Origin: Mesodorylaimus sp. YZB2_4
Taxonomy: Eukaryota > Nematoda > Enoplea > Dorylaimida > Dorylaimidae
Assembly (NCBI GenBank): GCA_030248295.1
Contig: JASANH010001283.1
Location: forward strand, 1-64,000
Reading direction: 5' to 3'
DNA: 64,000 nt
The position numbers and the translations under genes were made by a program. Positions 33,013 through 43,418 of the stretch are shown here, piece after piece. Below the pieces are notes generated by a model. It saw nothing but the letters and a program-made list of their open reading frames with translations, searched no databases and was not told where the DNA came from. Positions within the stretch are counted from its first letter, which is position 1; every line of letters begins with the position of its first letter.

Positions 33013-36000
33013 TTATTTCTGGATCTTGTGTTTCATGACTTCATACAAGCCTGCAGCAATTGTGACAATTGTGGTGAATACGACGTGAACAATGTCACTG
33101 TTGGTCGACACACCATTGTTGCACATGTCGGCGTTGCAATAGCAGGCGAAGCAACCGACGTTCAACTCCTCGCATGTACTATCATTCATTTGTGTTGCTG
33201 CACAACCGTATTGTTTCGCTAAATTACGAAGAATATTTCTATTTGCTGACATTTCTCTGATTTGAAAAGTGTGTTTAGAAAATTAATGGAAGGAGTGTGA
33301 TAATTAGATTCACCACTCGCGTAACAGAGGGAAGCAAAAATTTTGGAGCTCAAGCAGCTACGTAACAAAGTCGAAATTCATGATTGCAACGAAGAACCAT
33401 TGACAAATGAAAATTTTGATTTCGATTTCGAGCCAAAGGCCAGAAATTTTTGCAACTTTTCTAAAACGCGGGTGCCAAACCTGCATATTAAAATCTCTTT
33501 TCCTAATATTTCGACATCGATTGCACAAATTAGAGTATCTTAATGCTATCAGGATGGTGATTTCAATCGCTGCCAATGAAAATTTTGTGAAGGTTGAGCG
33601 AAACGTATTTTAGGCAGCCACAAAACAGCGTAATAGCCTCAAAAACTGTCCTAAATAAGATGTCAGATGAAAAAAATTGAAATGGGTACTTGGAGGGCGT
33701 TTTTAAAAGCACACCGTGAAAACTGAAAAAATTCCAGGGCAACCTCTAATGCAATGAGTCTGAGGAGTAAACCCTGGATCGGGGAGGTATGTATTTTGGG
33801 TCGCGTCGGGTCACCTTTCTAAAAGATTGGATCAAACGGGTCAAAAGTACTGCAGTTATGGAGGTGGTAGGCAGTTCCAGACACCTTTTCTTATCTGATC
33901 GGCTCCAGGATTTGCAGAATTTGCTCCCAGCATGCAAGCATCAAGCAAATTCAGCAGAAATAAACATGGGCAAGACAATCAATGCATTAAGCTTTGCATT
34001 TTGACGCTTTAATTCTGCCTGTGTGTCAAAGTCTGCCTAACTATTTTTTGAACCATAATTTCATCATCTCGTCACACTTTTTGAAATGCAGATACTATTA
34101 TGATATGTTCAGTAAATCAGTTGTTGGAATTCAAAAGGAGGAGGAGTTATTCGAGGAGAAGGTGAAATTCGCAGCAAACTTGGGCTTGCCAGCTCTATCA
34201 GGTCCAGAAGGCTCAAGATGCAAATTTTTGTTTAAAGCTATACTAGCAGGGAGGGGGGGGGGTAATCGTAAAGAATATAAGAGTGCTGTGATATGCAGTC
34301 CCTATGTAAAATAAGGTTGGCATTCTTTATTTTTCTCAGATCCATATCAGGATTTTAAAAAATGCGGAAATCGAATCATGGGAGAAACTTAAATTGCACG
34401 CACTTCGCGCGCTTTTGACTGTGATGCGCAGGATGGAGAAAGCTGTGATTTTCAGTGACATTCAGTTAAAAATTCAGTGATAGCGATTTATTCAATAGTT
34501 TCTTCGAGATTTAACAACGTGCTCAATCAATGATTTTTGAAAGAAAGTAGAGCTTTGGCCGAAAATCCAGCCCATAGTGCAATGTAATTCAGATGCAGTG
34601 AAAGTACAGGAGTACACTTGGGGTGCTGCATACCAAGGATACCAGGAGTCACAGTGGATTGCTACCTCCTTCCTAGGGGGACCCATTTGGTAAATTATTA
34701 AACAAAATGGATCATGGGGTAGTTGAAGGCGAAGTACACACTAGACTAGATGTCGGAATAATAAAAATAACACGATAGATTCAGCACCCACATACTATCT
34801 GGTTTCTTTGGGAGTGTACACGCGGCCTATGCGGTAACGTGGAGGGCGTGTATATTCTTAAAGAAAACAGGGTATACATGGGGTACAAAGGGTACAGCCC
34901 CTGTCTATTAGGGGTAGCCAAAAATCTCGACCTCTAGCACCTCTGTGAAAATACGGAAATTCTTGATTGCGAAGGTGGCTATTGGAAAATAAAGGTTTGT
35001 ACTTCTTGCATGATTGAGATGGCGGTAAGTCATTTTGGCAGCCCCCCCCCCCCCCCCCCCCTATAATACAGCATGTGAGGATGCTCAATCCGAGTATTTT
35101 GACATCGATTTTACATAGAATGAATGTCGTCTTTAAGGAATATTTATGAAGCAGTATTACAAAGACCCACCCCACCTGAAAAATGCTATTTCTAGCTCAT
35201 CAGCGAGTCACTCTTATGTAGGCACAAAAGTTTTCCAAACTCATTACTCACTGCAGTTCCACCATGCACAACTTCCGCTGCCCCCTGATGGAGAGCAGGT
35301 GCCGTCATTGTTGCAGCCCACGGCTCCAGCCGAACAGCGGCATTTCAACGCGCTACCTGCAAAACGTGAAAGGAAAAGTATGTTCATCTGTAAGTAGCGG
35401 GTAGCGTGCGAAAATCATGTCCTCTAGGGGGAGCTAGTATGTGCTACACTGTATAGTGATGTGAGGGCGAGAAGGTCACACAAATAGATACGCCAGAGCA
35501 GAATAGGTAAGAAGATCGCGGGCATAGATCACAGGAAATGTTGGGCGTCGGGAATAGTTTTTGTGAAGAGTTGTAGAGTGTGGAAACGCATGTGCGTTGC
35601 AACAACTTATATTTTTGCAGCATAAACATGCGGAACATCCGGGGGGGCGCAAATATTGGCTCCAGGCTTGGATACTTGGTACCTAACCAGATTTCGAAAC
35701 CCTCGCATTCGATGATACCCACGAAGAGTGTACTGAGGGCTGGTGATAAGCCTGATTTCGCACCTCACGAACCCTAACTTCTGCTTTCTAGAAATTTAAG
35801 CAGCGATGTGTATAAATTGGCGCCTTCATCAGCGGTTTTCAGGATTTCATTGCTTGTTTCTTGTAAAAAAAGCTGTCCGATGTCAAAACCCATGAGCGTG
35901 TACAGAGGCCGACATCGCTGTGAGTTATCGTTCGCGCAGTGCAATACCAGTCCTAACGTTACACCAAGCCTTAGCGAACTCGCAATTAGTATACCCGGGA

Positions 36001-36516
36001 TGATACCCGGTTATAGTGGTGTCCTCAAACTTGTGGCTAAGGCTTCCTTGAAATTAGTGCCTAAGCTTAGCCGCGAGTTCGTTTAGCGCGGCTGAAATCA
36101 ATCTCCGTAGAATTTTGTGGATATACAAATTGACAATACTAATTTGTGATTTTATCAATAGGAAACTAGTCAAAAAACATGAGACAATCACATACATCTC
36201 AAATATTCCATCCGCAACTTGAAACAAGCATCCAAAGCTGTGGAAGGAGGACGCTATCCTGGCCAGCCTAACGGCAAAAATTTTGTTAGTGTTTGACCTA
36301 ACTTTTTCTGACGGCCAGCGTAAGAATCGACCTGACGTGATTCCAAGACCCCAGTCACGTCGCGAACCAAGTTCGAGACACTCACGATCAATCAGAGAAA
36401 TGGGTTCCGGATGCTTCTTACTGCACGTTTCCAAGTATATATAGATGATTAAACTCACTTTTCGACAGAAGCGCAGCAAAAATGCAAAGAAAAAGTAGCT
36501 GGGATCGTTGTTTCAT
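33013..36516 (-). CDS. Ly6/three-finger surface protein
   Basis: Three exons on the minus strand: 36459-36516, 35252-35356 and 33013-33254. Both introns are phase 1, the usual arrangement for Ly6-type exons, and the join gives 134 residues. Residues 1-20 are a signal peptide (MKQRSQLLFLCIFAALLSK). The mature part has 12 cysteines in a three-finger pattern: LKCRCSAGAVGCNNDGTC, SCAWWNC, then YGCAATQ, CEELNVGCFACYCNADMCNN, with the family's closing CN. The C-terminus is hydrophobic (VVFTTIVTIAAGLY) followed by a short basic tail, suggesting a membrane or GPI anchor. It is therefore probably a membrane-tethered Ly6/activin-receptor-ectodomain-like protein; the ligand is unknown. The introns are long (about 2.0 and 1.1 kb), and an additional small exon cannot be excluded. 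Confidence 0.65.
33255..35251. other. Ly6 intron 2; no other gene seen
   Basis: It contains short frames and a C-run of about 20 bases at 35042-35061 (as read on the plus strand). No repeat copy was recognised. Confidence 0.4.
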
Positions 36517-36916
36517 CGTATTTTTTCAGGTCACACCTGCAAAGAAATATTTGCATTCATCGACCTATTTAAAGGAATACATCGTGCAGTACTGATTCGT
36601 TCAATACTTTGAGATAAGTTCAGGTTATGAACACGTGCAGATCACTGAACTGTACTGCCGTCGAAGAGCTGGAAACTTGAAAATGTTAGATTTATTTGCC
36701 CGACGCATATAAACCTATAATATACCGAATCGTAGTAAGGAGGCGCTTATAGTCGCTGTTGCCAGCTTGTACCCTGGGCTGGCTTCAACGCCACGATCTA
36801 AAGTTCGAGCAATGGCGGCCACACAGCAATCGATTAGACATAGTCATATTTTACTAACCGCCCTAGCAAATTAGTGCACTCTAGGAGCAGAGACACAGGA
36901 TAAAAAAATACGAAGG
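36517..36916. other. 5' flank of the Ly6 gene
   Basis: Presumed promoter region of the Ly6 gene, lying between it and the 3' end of the LINE relic. No motif was assigned. Confidence 0.3.
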
Positions 36917-38740
36917 TTAAAAATGCATAGCAGAAATGCCATTATAGAAACGTGAAAAACCTCCAAAAACCGTCTCAGTGGGCACAGCATTCCATAAAAG
37001 CGTAGACGAATATATAAAGCTGTGTTTATAAGACTCAGTAAAATGCCTGGGGACAACCAGGTGATGGGTTTCGCAGGTACGAGCACTAGCACGAAAATCA
37101 GATTTGTGAGCAAGCCGGGCATTTCCAAAATCGTGAATACCATGGTAAAATTCATAAAACTGAGTCAATTTCAAATGTTTCCTCCTATCATAAAGCGTAG
37201 ACCAACAAGCTTCACCCAAGGCATCAGAATAAGAACTGGTAAAATCGTTCAATGCTAGCCTAAGCGCGTACCTTTTAGCACGTTCCACTTGATCAATATC
37301 AGTCTTTAAAACAGGATCCCATGCTACGCAACCGTATTCTAAAATTGATCTTATACATGAATCGTAAACTTTCATAAAAACAGGAGGCGGTGCATGTTTC
37401 CCCCACCAATCATAGAATTCCCCCTAAGTTCACCAATCATAGAATTGCATCGACGCACTATGTTACATATATGTTCACTGAATTTTATATCCGACGCGAA
37501 CAAAACACCCAAATATTTTACCTCGTGGTACCAGGTACCAGGTCGACACAATTGCAAATTTGGCAGCAGATCGATTTTCGAATGACCATATCGAAATAAA
37601 ATCACTTGCGATTTGGCACTGTTAAATGTAAGCCCGGCAGATCCAACCCAATCCGAGATAAAGTTAATGGCAGGTTGCACTTGACGCTCAGCTTCCGTAA
37701 TCGACTTCGCTGGCAAGAATAGACCAGTATCATCCGCATATTACGCCTGGAGCAGGAAATTGGGGGAACAGTCCGAAAACTGAGGCAATAACGAGTCCAT
37801 GCACAACACTAAAAGTGTGGGGCCCAGCACACTCCCCTGTGGAACGCCACTCGGAATTGGTGCAATTCGATGAGCAGTAGTGTTAAAAATGACCTCAAGG
37901 TCAAGGTCAGAATTCTGTCAAAACCCCGATTGACCGACCCTTGGTCAAAGTCAGGGTCAAGGTCAGGAAATTTTTTGGGATTTGGTCAAGGTCAGGGTCA
38001 GGTCAGACAGTGAAAAAGCCAGGTCTTTGGAACAATAATGAGCAGTCACCGATAACAACTCGCTGAGACCGTCCCGATAAATATGATTGCAGCCAACAAA
38101 TGATCTTCCCAAGAAGGTGTGACTGACAACGACGTTTCAGAAGATGGGCATGCGGGAACCTCATTAAAGGCCTTCTGAACGTCTAAAAATACTCCTACCA
38201 CAAATTTACTAGCTTTGGAATTCAGTGCGTCGTGAACGAATTGCGATTCATTTATGAGGGCAGAGTTCGTCCCTCTTCTCTTGCAGAATCCATGCTGATT
38301 GCTCGACTGACTCGTAGTTGAGCGAATCAGACGGTCAATATGCTTCTCCAATAACTTTGACAAAATAGAAAGCGAAGATTTTGGCCGATACGACTTGATA
38401 CTATTCTTGTCTGCAGGTTTAGGGTTCGGGATAACTTTAGCTGATTTCCACGAATCAGGAACCTGCCCTTCGGGAATCGATCGATTTAACAAATAGTCAA
38501 TGGCGGCGAGATCGAAGAGGCAATATTTTTGAGAACTCGAGGTGTAAGCTCGTCATCGCCTGGTGCACTGTTAGAGAGTAGATTCTGAATTTCACGTCGA
38601 ACAAAAGTTTCTGTGACGGAATAATCTATGAAGTCGTCGAGATCAGGCGTGGGAGAAGTGAAATTGCCAAAGTCAGTATGGTTAAAATTAGTAGAAAATT
38701 GTCGATTCAATACTTTGGCTTTTTCCGCATTACTAAGCAA
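36917..38740 (-). pseudogene. Non-LTR retrotransposon (LINE) reverse transcriptase relic
   Basis: The minus strand encodes, in several frames, the reverse transcriptase region of a Jockey/CR1-like LINE. In order: LLSNSAPGDDELTPRVLKN at about 38560, IPEGQVPDSWKSAKVIPNPK and SYRPKSSLSILSKLLEKHID at about 38450-38340, GVPQGSVLGP at about 37830, the catalytic YADD at 37729-37740 preceded by an in-frame TAA, and the C-terminal SILEYGCVAWDP region at about 37340-36917. There are frameshifts near 38490 and elsewhere, and the domain is split by an AGGTCA-rich insertion at 37879-38037. The endonuclease part is missing. Dead copy. Confidence 0.85.
37879..38037 (+). mobile_element. AGGTCA-rich mobile element with 9-bp target duplication
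   Basis: A 159-bp insert in the LINE reverse transcriptase, flanked by direct repeats ATGAGCAGT at 37870-37878 and 38038-38046. The interior has at least five copies of GGTCA-type half-sites (CTCAAGGTCAAGGTCAG, GGGTCAAGGTCAGG, TTGGTCAAGGTCAGGGTCAG) and a TTTTTT tract. The ends are only weakly inverted (TGTTAAAAATGACCT against TTGTTCCAAAGACCT). It is non-coding and non-autonomous. Related copies lie at 3067-3165 and 5632-5765; similar motifs occur at 12948. Confidence 0.8.
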
Positions 38741-41638
38741 ATGGTCGATGAAATTCGTCGACTAAAACTGGAATCGATCGATCGTTCGGAGACAAGCCAC
38801 GGATTGCCGACCAAAAAGCATGCGGAGTGTCGCAGTTCGATAAAGTCTCCTCAATAAATTCAGATTCCGCTTTAAACCTGATGGATCGATTTAATCGATT
38901 TAAACCTGATGGAGTACGTGCTCTTCAGCCGAGTATAGTGTTGGATTAAAGAACTGTAAACGGCTCCACCATGCCTGTATCAACCAAAAATTCCATTTTC
39001 ACAGAATTAAAAACATGGAAAAATTTTTTTCGAAAAGGTTTTTGGATTGAACGAAGACTCATGGTGTCATGGTTTTACTTTGTTCACAAGCATTTGCTCT
39101 GAACTTCAACCCAAATCAGTTTCCATAAACGTTTAAATCCACCTCATAAAAGAATGCGGACACGAGTCACATTGTCATCGTACGTGATGCACCAACCAGT
39201 ATCTTGAACAGCACTAAAAGTACCAGTCTTGCCTCAACCAAGAATAAATCATAAAGTTCTGACCGGAAGCTATTAAACGTGCGGCTGTGGTGGTGCAGCG
39301 GCAATGGCGTAGCCAGGATTTTTTTGGGGGCTGCCAGAGGGCAAGAGAAAGTCAATGGCCGTGGTCAGTGAGGGAGCCTATTGCGAGCGCCCGAGAGGGG
39401 GTGAGGTTCGGGGCGGGGGATATACCATTGCCCCGCCGGAGCCGAAAATTTTAAAATGTCTGGCCACAGTAGCTATTTCTGGCATCATTTCAGATCATTT
39501 TCTGGTGTGTTGGAGGTTTTTCAGTTTGGGCTCCGCTGACTCGTACAGTTTATTCAAACCTAAATAAAAAATACAGACCAAAGGACAAACTGCTGTATCA
39601 TTTCAACTTGAGCCTCTGATTATATTTCGCGAAATTTATAATCACGGTATCATCAACAGCGTTGCTCACTTAAAGCAATTTAGAAATCATCAGAAACCAT
39701 CTTTATCCATTTTTTAAGTAAGCGGACGAAGCCTCAGACACATTGTTAGGTGGACCTTTTGCTGGTTTCCTGACATACTTGTCTTCGCATCGGCGGAATT
39801 CATGCAAGAACGATTGATCAGTGATATCGAATTCACCAGTCTCCACATGAACCCAAAACCCCCTCGAGGACAAGACGCGTTGAAATTCAAATCAAAAACA
39901 AACTGAGTGCTGTTAAACAAAACCAGCCAACTGAAAACCACGGGGGACAAATCTGCACAGAAGTGCCAAGGATCGTGATCAACATTTTTACTTCTCCCCC
40001 CGTTTTCCCCTCTGTTGGTCAACAAATAAGAAAGCCAACAGACCAGCCGCGCGACACCGTACAGTACCCGGCTACTGTTCAATCAGGACCCATTGTGCTT
40101 GATGACTATAAGCAGCACTGGGGGACTCTTGAAATTCTTCCAATTCTTTGTTGGAGGTTAGTGCTGAAGAGAGAACCAAAAAGTGCCAAGGTACACGAAC
40201 CTGTAAAATGTGACCTGTACACGAAAATTCTTGCCAGGGGCTGCCTGGCAGCTACAGTTGGTTACGTACAAAATACGCATACGCAAAGTTTGTGTATTAC
40301 GCATTGAAATTTAGATGCGCATACGCCCCTTACAGTGTGGTAGTTTCACATGAAGTAGATGAAAATTTCCTGCGTTGAATTGCAAGGTTTACGCACAATA
40401 CGACGGCTGTCGCTCTGGCCTGCAGTCCAAGCCTGGCGTTGCGACGCATGTCAACCCCGCAGACACACTTGACGCCTGTCTGTCTGGCCCTGGCCAAATA
40501 GGCAATACATTGCTATGACGATCAGCGCCCCTAGCCGATTCACTGCATCACCGACCATGCACACAGGATGCGTTTGTTCCTTATTTGGAACCATTAATCG
40601 ACAAATGATAGCAGAGGAGCATTCATGCTGCTCAAACATCTAGCCACAACATGAGTGGATACAAACCAGGCCTCCTTGAATTTTCACTCGAGCTTCATCA
40701 GGTTATTATTTCACAATCTGAGTCCTATTTGTGCCAGCCGATACCTTTGTGCTCATCGCAGTGCATCAAGTGCGAAAAGTTTTGTTTCAGCAGCATGCCG
40801 CTGTGAGAAATTGTTTCACTCCATTTTTTCCTAGTTTCTGACTTGAATCCGTCATTTTTCTATATAATTAACCTTTTTCAAATTGTTAACGTGTTATTGT
40901 ACAAGCGTTCTCGCGCACGCTTTAAGTTTGAAATGAGGGACTTACTGTGTATGCAGCCAGCCGGCGATTTTGAGTGCCATTTTAGTCTTTTAGACTACTA
41001 AAACTGGGGAATCTTCGGATTAGATATCACCCAATTCCATTGAATTTCCCCAGGCCCCATAAAAGGACACCAATTCACCTCGGTTGTTTGTCCGCTACTC
41101 ACAGATGTCTGACTGCGTGCCATGGGCTCGGTTCACGTAGGAGACCTGGGCGCACTACTTGCGCAGATTCAGTTGCATTCTTACGTCATAACCACCATGA
41201 TTCGCACACAAAATTCGAAAATTTCTTTTTCAGATAACGGGGCGCAACATCGAAAATGCTTTATTACAAAAGGACATCGTAAAAATGGGCTGGGTTGAGT
41301 TGAGGAAATCACGATTCGTTTTCACCCCATCTCTGGTTGTTCCAGATGTTTGGTAGATTTATTTGTCGCATTACCACGAGATTTCCCCGTCCTAACGCGT
41401 TTTCTCGATATTAGGCCCCTAACTTTAAAAAATCCTCGCAATTAAACACCGTAGAGTCTTTAAGGAGTGTTAAGTTTACATTCATTCAGTGATTTTCGGG
41501 TCATTTCAGTCTCCCGCTAATTAAAACAATACACACTTTCTTTTAAAATCTTTGAATTTTCTCGCTAAGATTCTCAGGTTCCTTATTGTGGCAGAGTTAC
41601 CTGGCCGAAAGAGCGGACATCCGCATAGCTCTATGCCA
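38741..41638. other. No confident gene
   Basis: A GTGGTGGTGCAGCGGC motif at 39286-39301 matches the SINE head at 4719 but no body follows. The next part (39302-39460) is GC-rich and repeat-like. Overlapping frames of 122 (minus, 39714-40082) and 114 codons (plus, 39963-40307) have no recognisable domain. The rest is unassigned. Confidence 0.35.
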
Positions 41639-41746
41639 TAAGACGCAATTATAGTCGACAAAATTCCGACTCCTACCCTAGCGCACGCTGGAGGATATGG
41701 CCATTACTCCTACCCTAGAAATTTTGTCGACTATAAATGCGCCTTA
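41639..41746. mobile_element. 108-bp MITE-like inverted repeat
   Basis: The left arm TAAGACGCAATTATAGTCGA and the right arm TCGACTATAAATGCGCCTTA are inverted copies over about 28 bp with a few mismatches. CTCCTACCCTAG is repeated twice in the middle. It lies 185 bp upstream of the start codon of the next gene and could affect its promoter. Confidence 0.65.
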
Positions 41747-41930
41747 AAGCGCCAGTGTAGCATGAAGATAATGTAAAGTCGATCCGCACCAGTTCAGCGA
41801 GACTGCAATCACTCCGAATCTTGTCTTTTACGCATGCGGCTGTGCCGAAATTTTTCTCGTTCACCGTGTGTTCAAAGTGTAAAGTTCGACGACATTCTCG
41901 CTCAGAAACAATTCAATCTTCGAATCAAAA

Positions 41931-43415
41931 ATGAAAATGGTTAAATGCAACATCTCCTCGATGATCGCTACCCTGCTGATCGCTGTGGTTGGAAAATCAA
42001 TTGTCGAATGCCAAAACAAAATTAAAGCCAAGGCTCACATCATCAGTATTCTCTCTCCGCTATACGATAATTTGAATAACCCAAAGGAAGGTTCTGGAGA
42101 AGCCTTGGCTGAAGTGCTGCCATCAAGCTTCGAAATTAGCGACAGCTGGGTACGCTTGGGTTTGGTGGACCCATCTCTCAGCAAGGAAGAGTATGCAGAC
42201 GTGTATCAGCTGGATAAGCATCCTGACAAGCCTAAAGTGCTCGTGAATAAGACTGGAGATCCCGCTATATTCATTCAAGCGATCCAGGACTACACTGTTT
42301 CTGGTTCTTTCGTCACCTACGCGGAAGGCGGCGGTCGATTTTTCTTGTTCGTCGACACGAACTACGGCGTGCAGTTGTCCAACCAGACATTTAACTATAC
42401 GGACAAGACACACGCGAAAGTGCTGATTGTATTTCATGCAAATGCAATCGGCGATGTCGACTTGGCGACCTCCCTGCTCCGTGAAATTCGTGCCAAAGGT
42501 GTTCTGGTCTATGTGGTGACTTGGAAAAATACCGCCCAGATAAGCGACAAGCAAGCCGCCGCCCTGTCAGAAGCGACTAAAATAGTGGGTGATCGCAAAG
42601 ACAGGTTATTCTTTTTCGAAACGTACAAAAAAGCTGGCGTGGTCCCAACGCTCAAGCAAGTGAAAGACGCCATCGTGCGAGATCTGGCAGGATGGAAGAC
42701 CGTCTGCCTCTACGGAGACGAAAGTCGCGCAAAATGCGAGTTCTATGCCTGGAATAACAAATTTATAAACCTGTACCTCGACAAGGAGTTGAACAACGTG
42801 GAAGAGCCGAAGGGCAGCTGCACTGTGGAAGACTGCGAACAAGAATGCGACGACAAATGGCCGTGGGAAGGACCGAAACCCGATTGCAGCAAAGTTTGCG
42901 GCCCAGTCTCAATGGTGAAACGCCGAGGCGCTGAACCAAGGGAAAATGCTGAGCTATTGGCCAACTGCCCGAGCTTCTTCATGTGCGATCCGTGTCCAAC
43001 TGTGGCGCCCGGCACCGAAGGACAGGGTGGAGGGGAAGAAGTCAAGAACGTGAAGGGCACGGTCAACACGATGATCTGGCTCATCGTCGGCCTGATCATC
43101 GTCATCGTGATCGTCGTCGTCTGCTCCGCTGTCGTTGTGCACATGATCGTGAAGAAACGCAGGGCCGAAGCCAAGGCTGCCAATGACAAAATGGAGAAGC
43201 TGATGGAAAGCGTCATCTCCATGTCCATGTACATGGGAGCCCCCGCTGCCCACAAAGGAACTTCGGCCGATCTGTCGGAGAAAGAGTCCACCAAGGAGCC
43301 GCCGCGAAAGAAAGCCAACAAGGCGGCCGGTAAGCCCGCCAGCCCAACGGGCGCTTCGATCAAATCGGGGGGCTCCAAGAAGGAAACCCCGACTGCCACT
43401 CCAAAGAAGAAGTGA
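41931..43415 (+). CDS. Type I membrane protein with vWA-like ectodomain, paralogue 2
   Basis: A single-exon gene of 494 residues with good start context (CAAAAATG). Residues 1-27 form a signal peptide. Residues 33-252 are the vWA-like region (AKAHIISILSPL, SWVRLGLVDPSL, AKVLIVFHA, IRAKGVLVYVVTWKN), again lacking DxSxS. The stalk (253-355) has ten cysteines (GSCTVEDCEQECDDKWPW, PDCSKVCGPVSMVKRRGAEP, FMCDPC). The TM helix is at about 381-407 (MIWLIVGLIIVIVIVVVCSA), and the basic tail has MEKLMESVISMSMYMGAPAA and a Lys/Ser-rich end. It shares the order of all parts with the gene at 30305-31756, which faces it on the other strand 10 kb away. The codon use is GC-richer than in paralogue 1. A 285-codon frame on the opposite strand is a shadow. 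Confidence 0.85.
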   Translation: MKMVKCNISSMIATLLIAVVGKSIVECQNKIKAKAHIISILSPLYDNLNNPKEGSGEALAEVLPSSFEISDSWVRLGLVDPSLSKEEYADVYQLDKHPDKPKVLVNKTGDPAIFIQAIQDYTVSGSFVTYAEGGGRFFLFVDTNYGVQLSNQTFNYTDKTHAKVLIVFHANAIGDVDLATSLLREIRAKGVLVYVVTWKNTAQISDKQAAALSEATKIVGDRKDRLFFFETYKKAGVVPTLKQVKDAIVRDLAGWKTVCLYGDESRAKCEFYAWNNKFINLYLDKELNNVEEPKGSCTVEDCEQECDDKWPWEGPKPDCSKVCGPVSMVKRRGAEPRENAELLANCPSFFMCDPCPTVAPGTEGQGGGEEVKNVKGTVNTMIWLIVGLIIVIVIVVVCSAVVVHMIVKKRRAEAKAANDKMEKLMESVISMSMYMGAPAAHKGTSADLSEKESTKEPPRKKANKAAGKPASPTGASIKSGGSKKETPTATPKKK

Positions 43416-43418
43416 TAA

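Noticed and set aside
34492-34686. Possible middle exon of the Ly6 gene (HCDSWYPWYAAPQVYSC)
   Set aside because: The exons on either side join in phase without it and already complete the three-finger cysteine pattern.
35967-36080. Possible inverted-repeat element around CGAACTCGC and GCGAGTTCG
   Set aside because: Pairing is only 9-10 bp and the rest of the arms do not match.
39714-40307. Two overlapping opposed frames of 122 and 114 codons
   Set aside because: Neither shows a domain, signal peptide or splice-supported extension, and both cannot be favoured at once.
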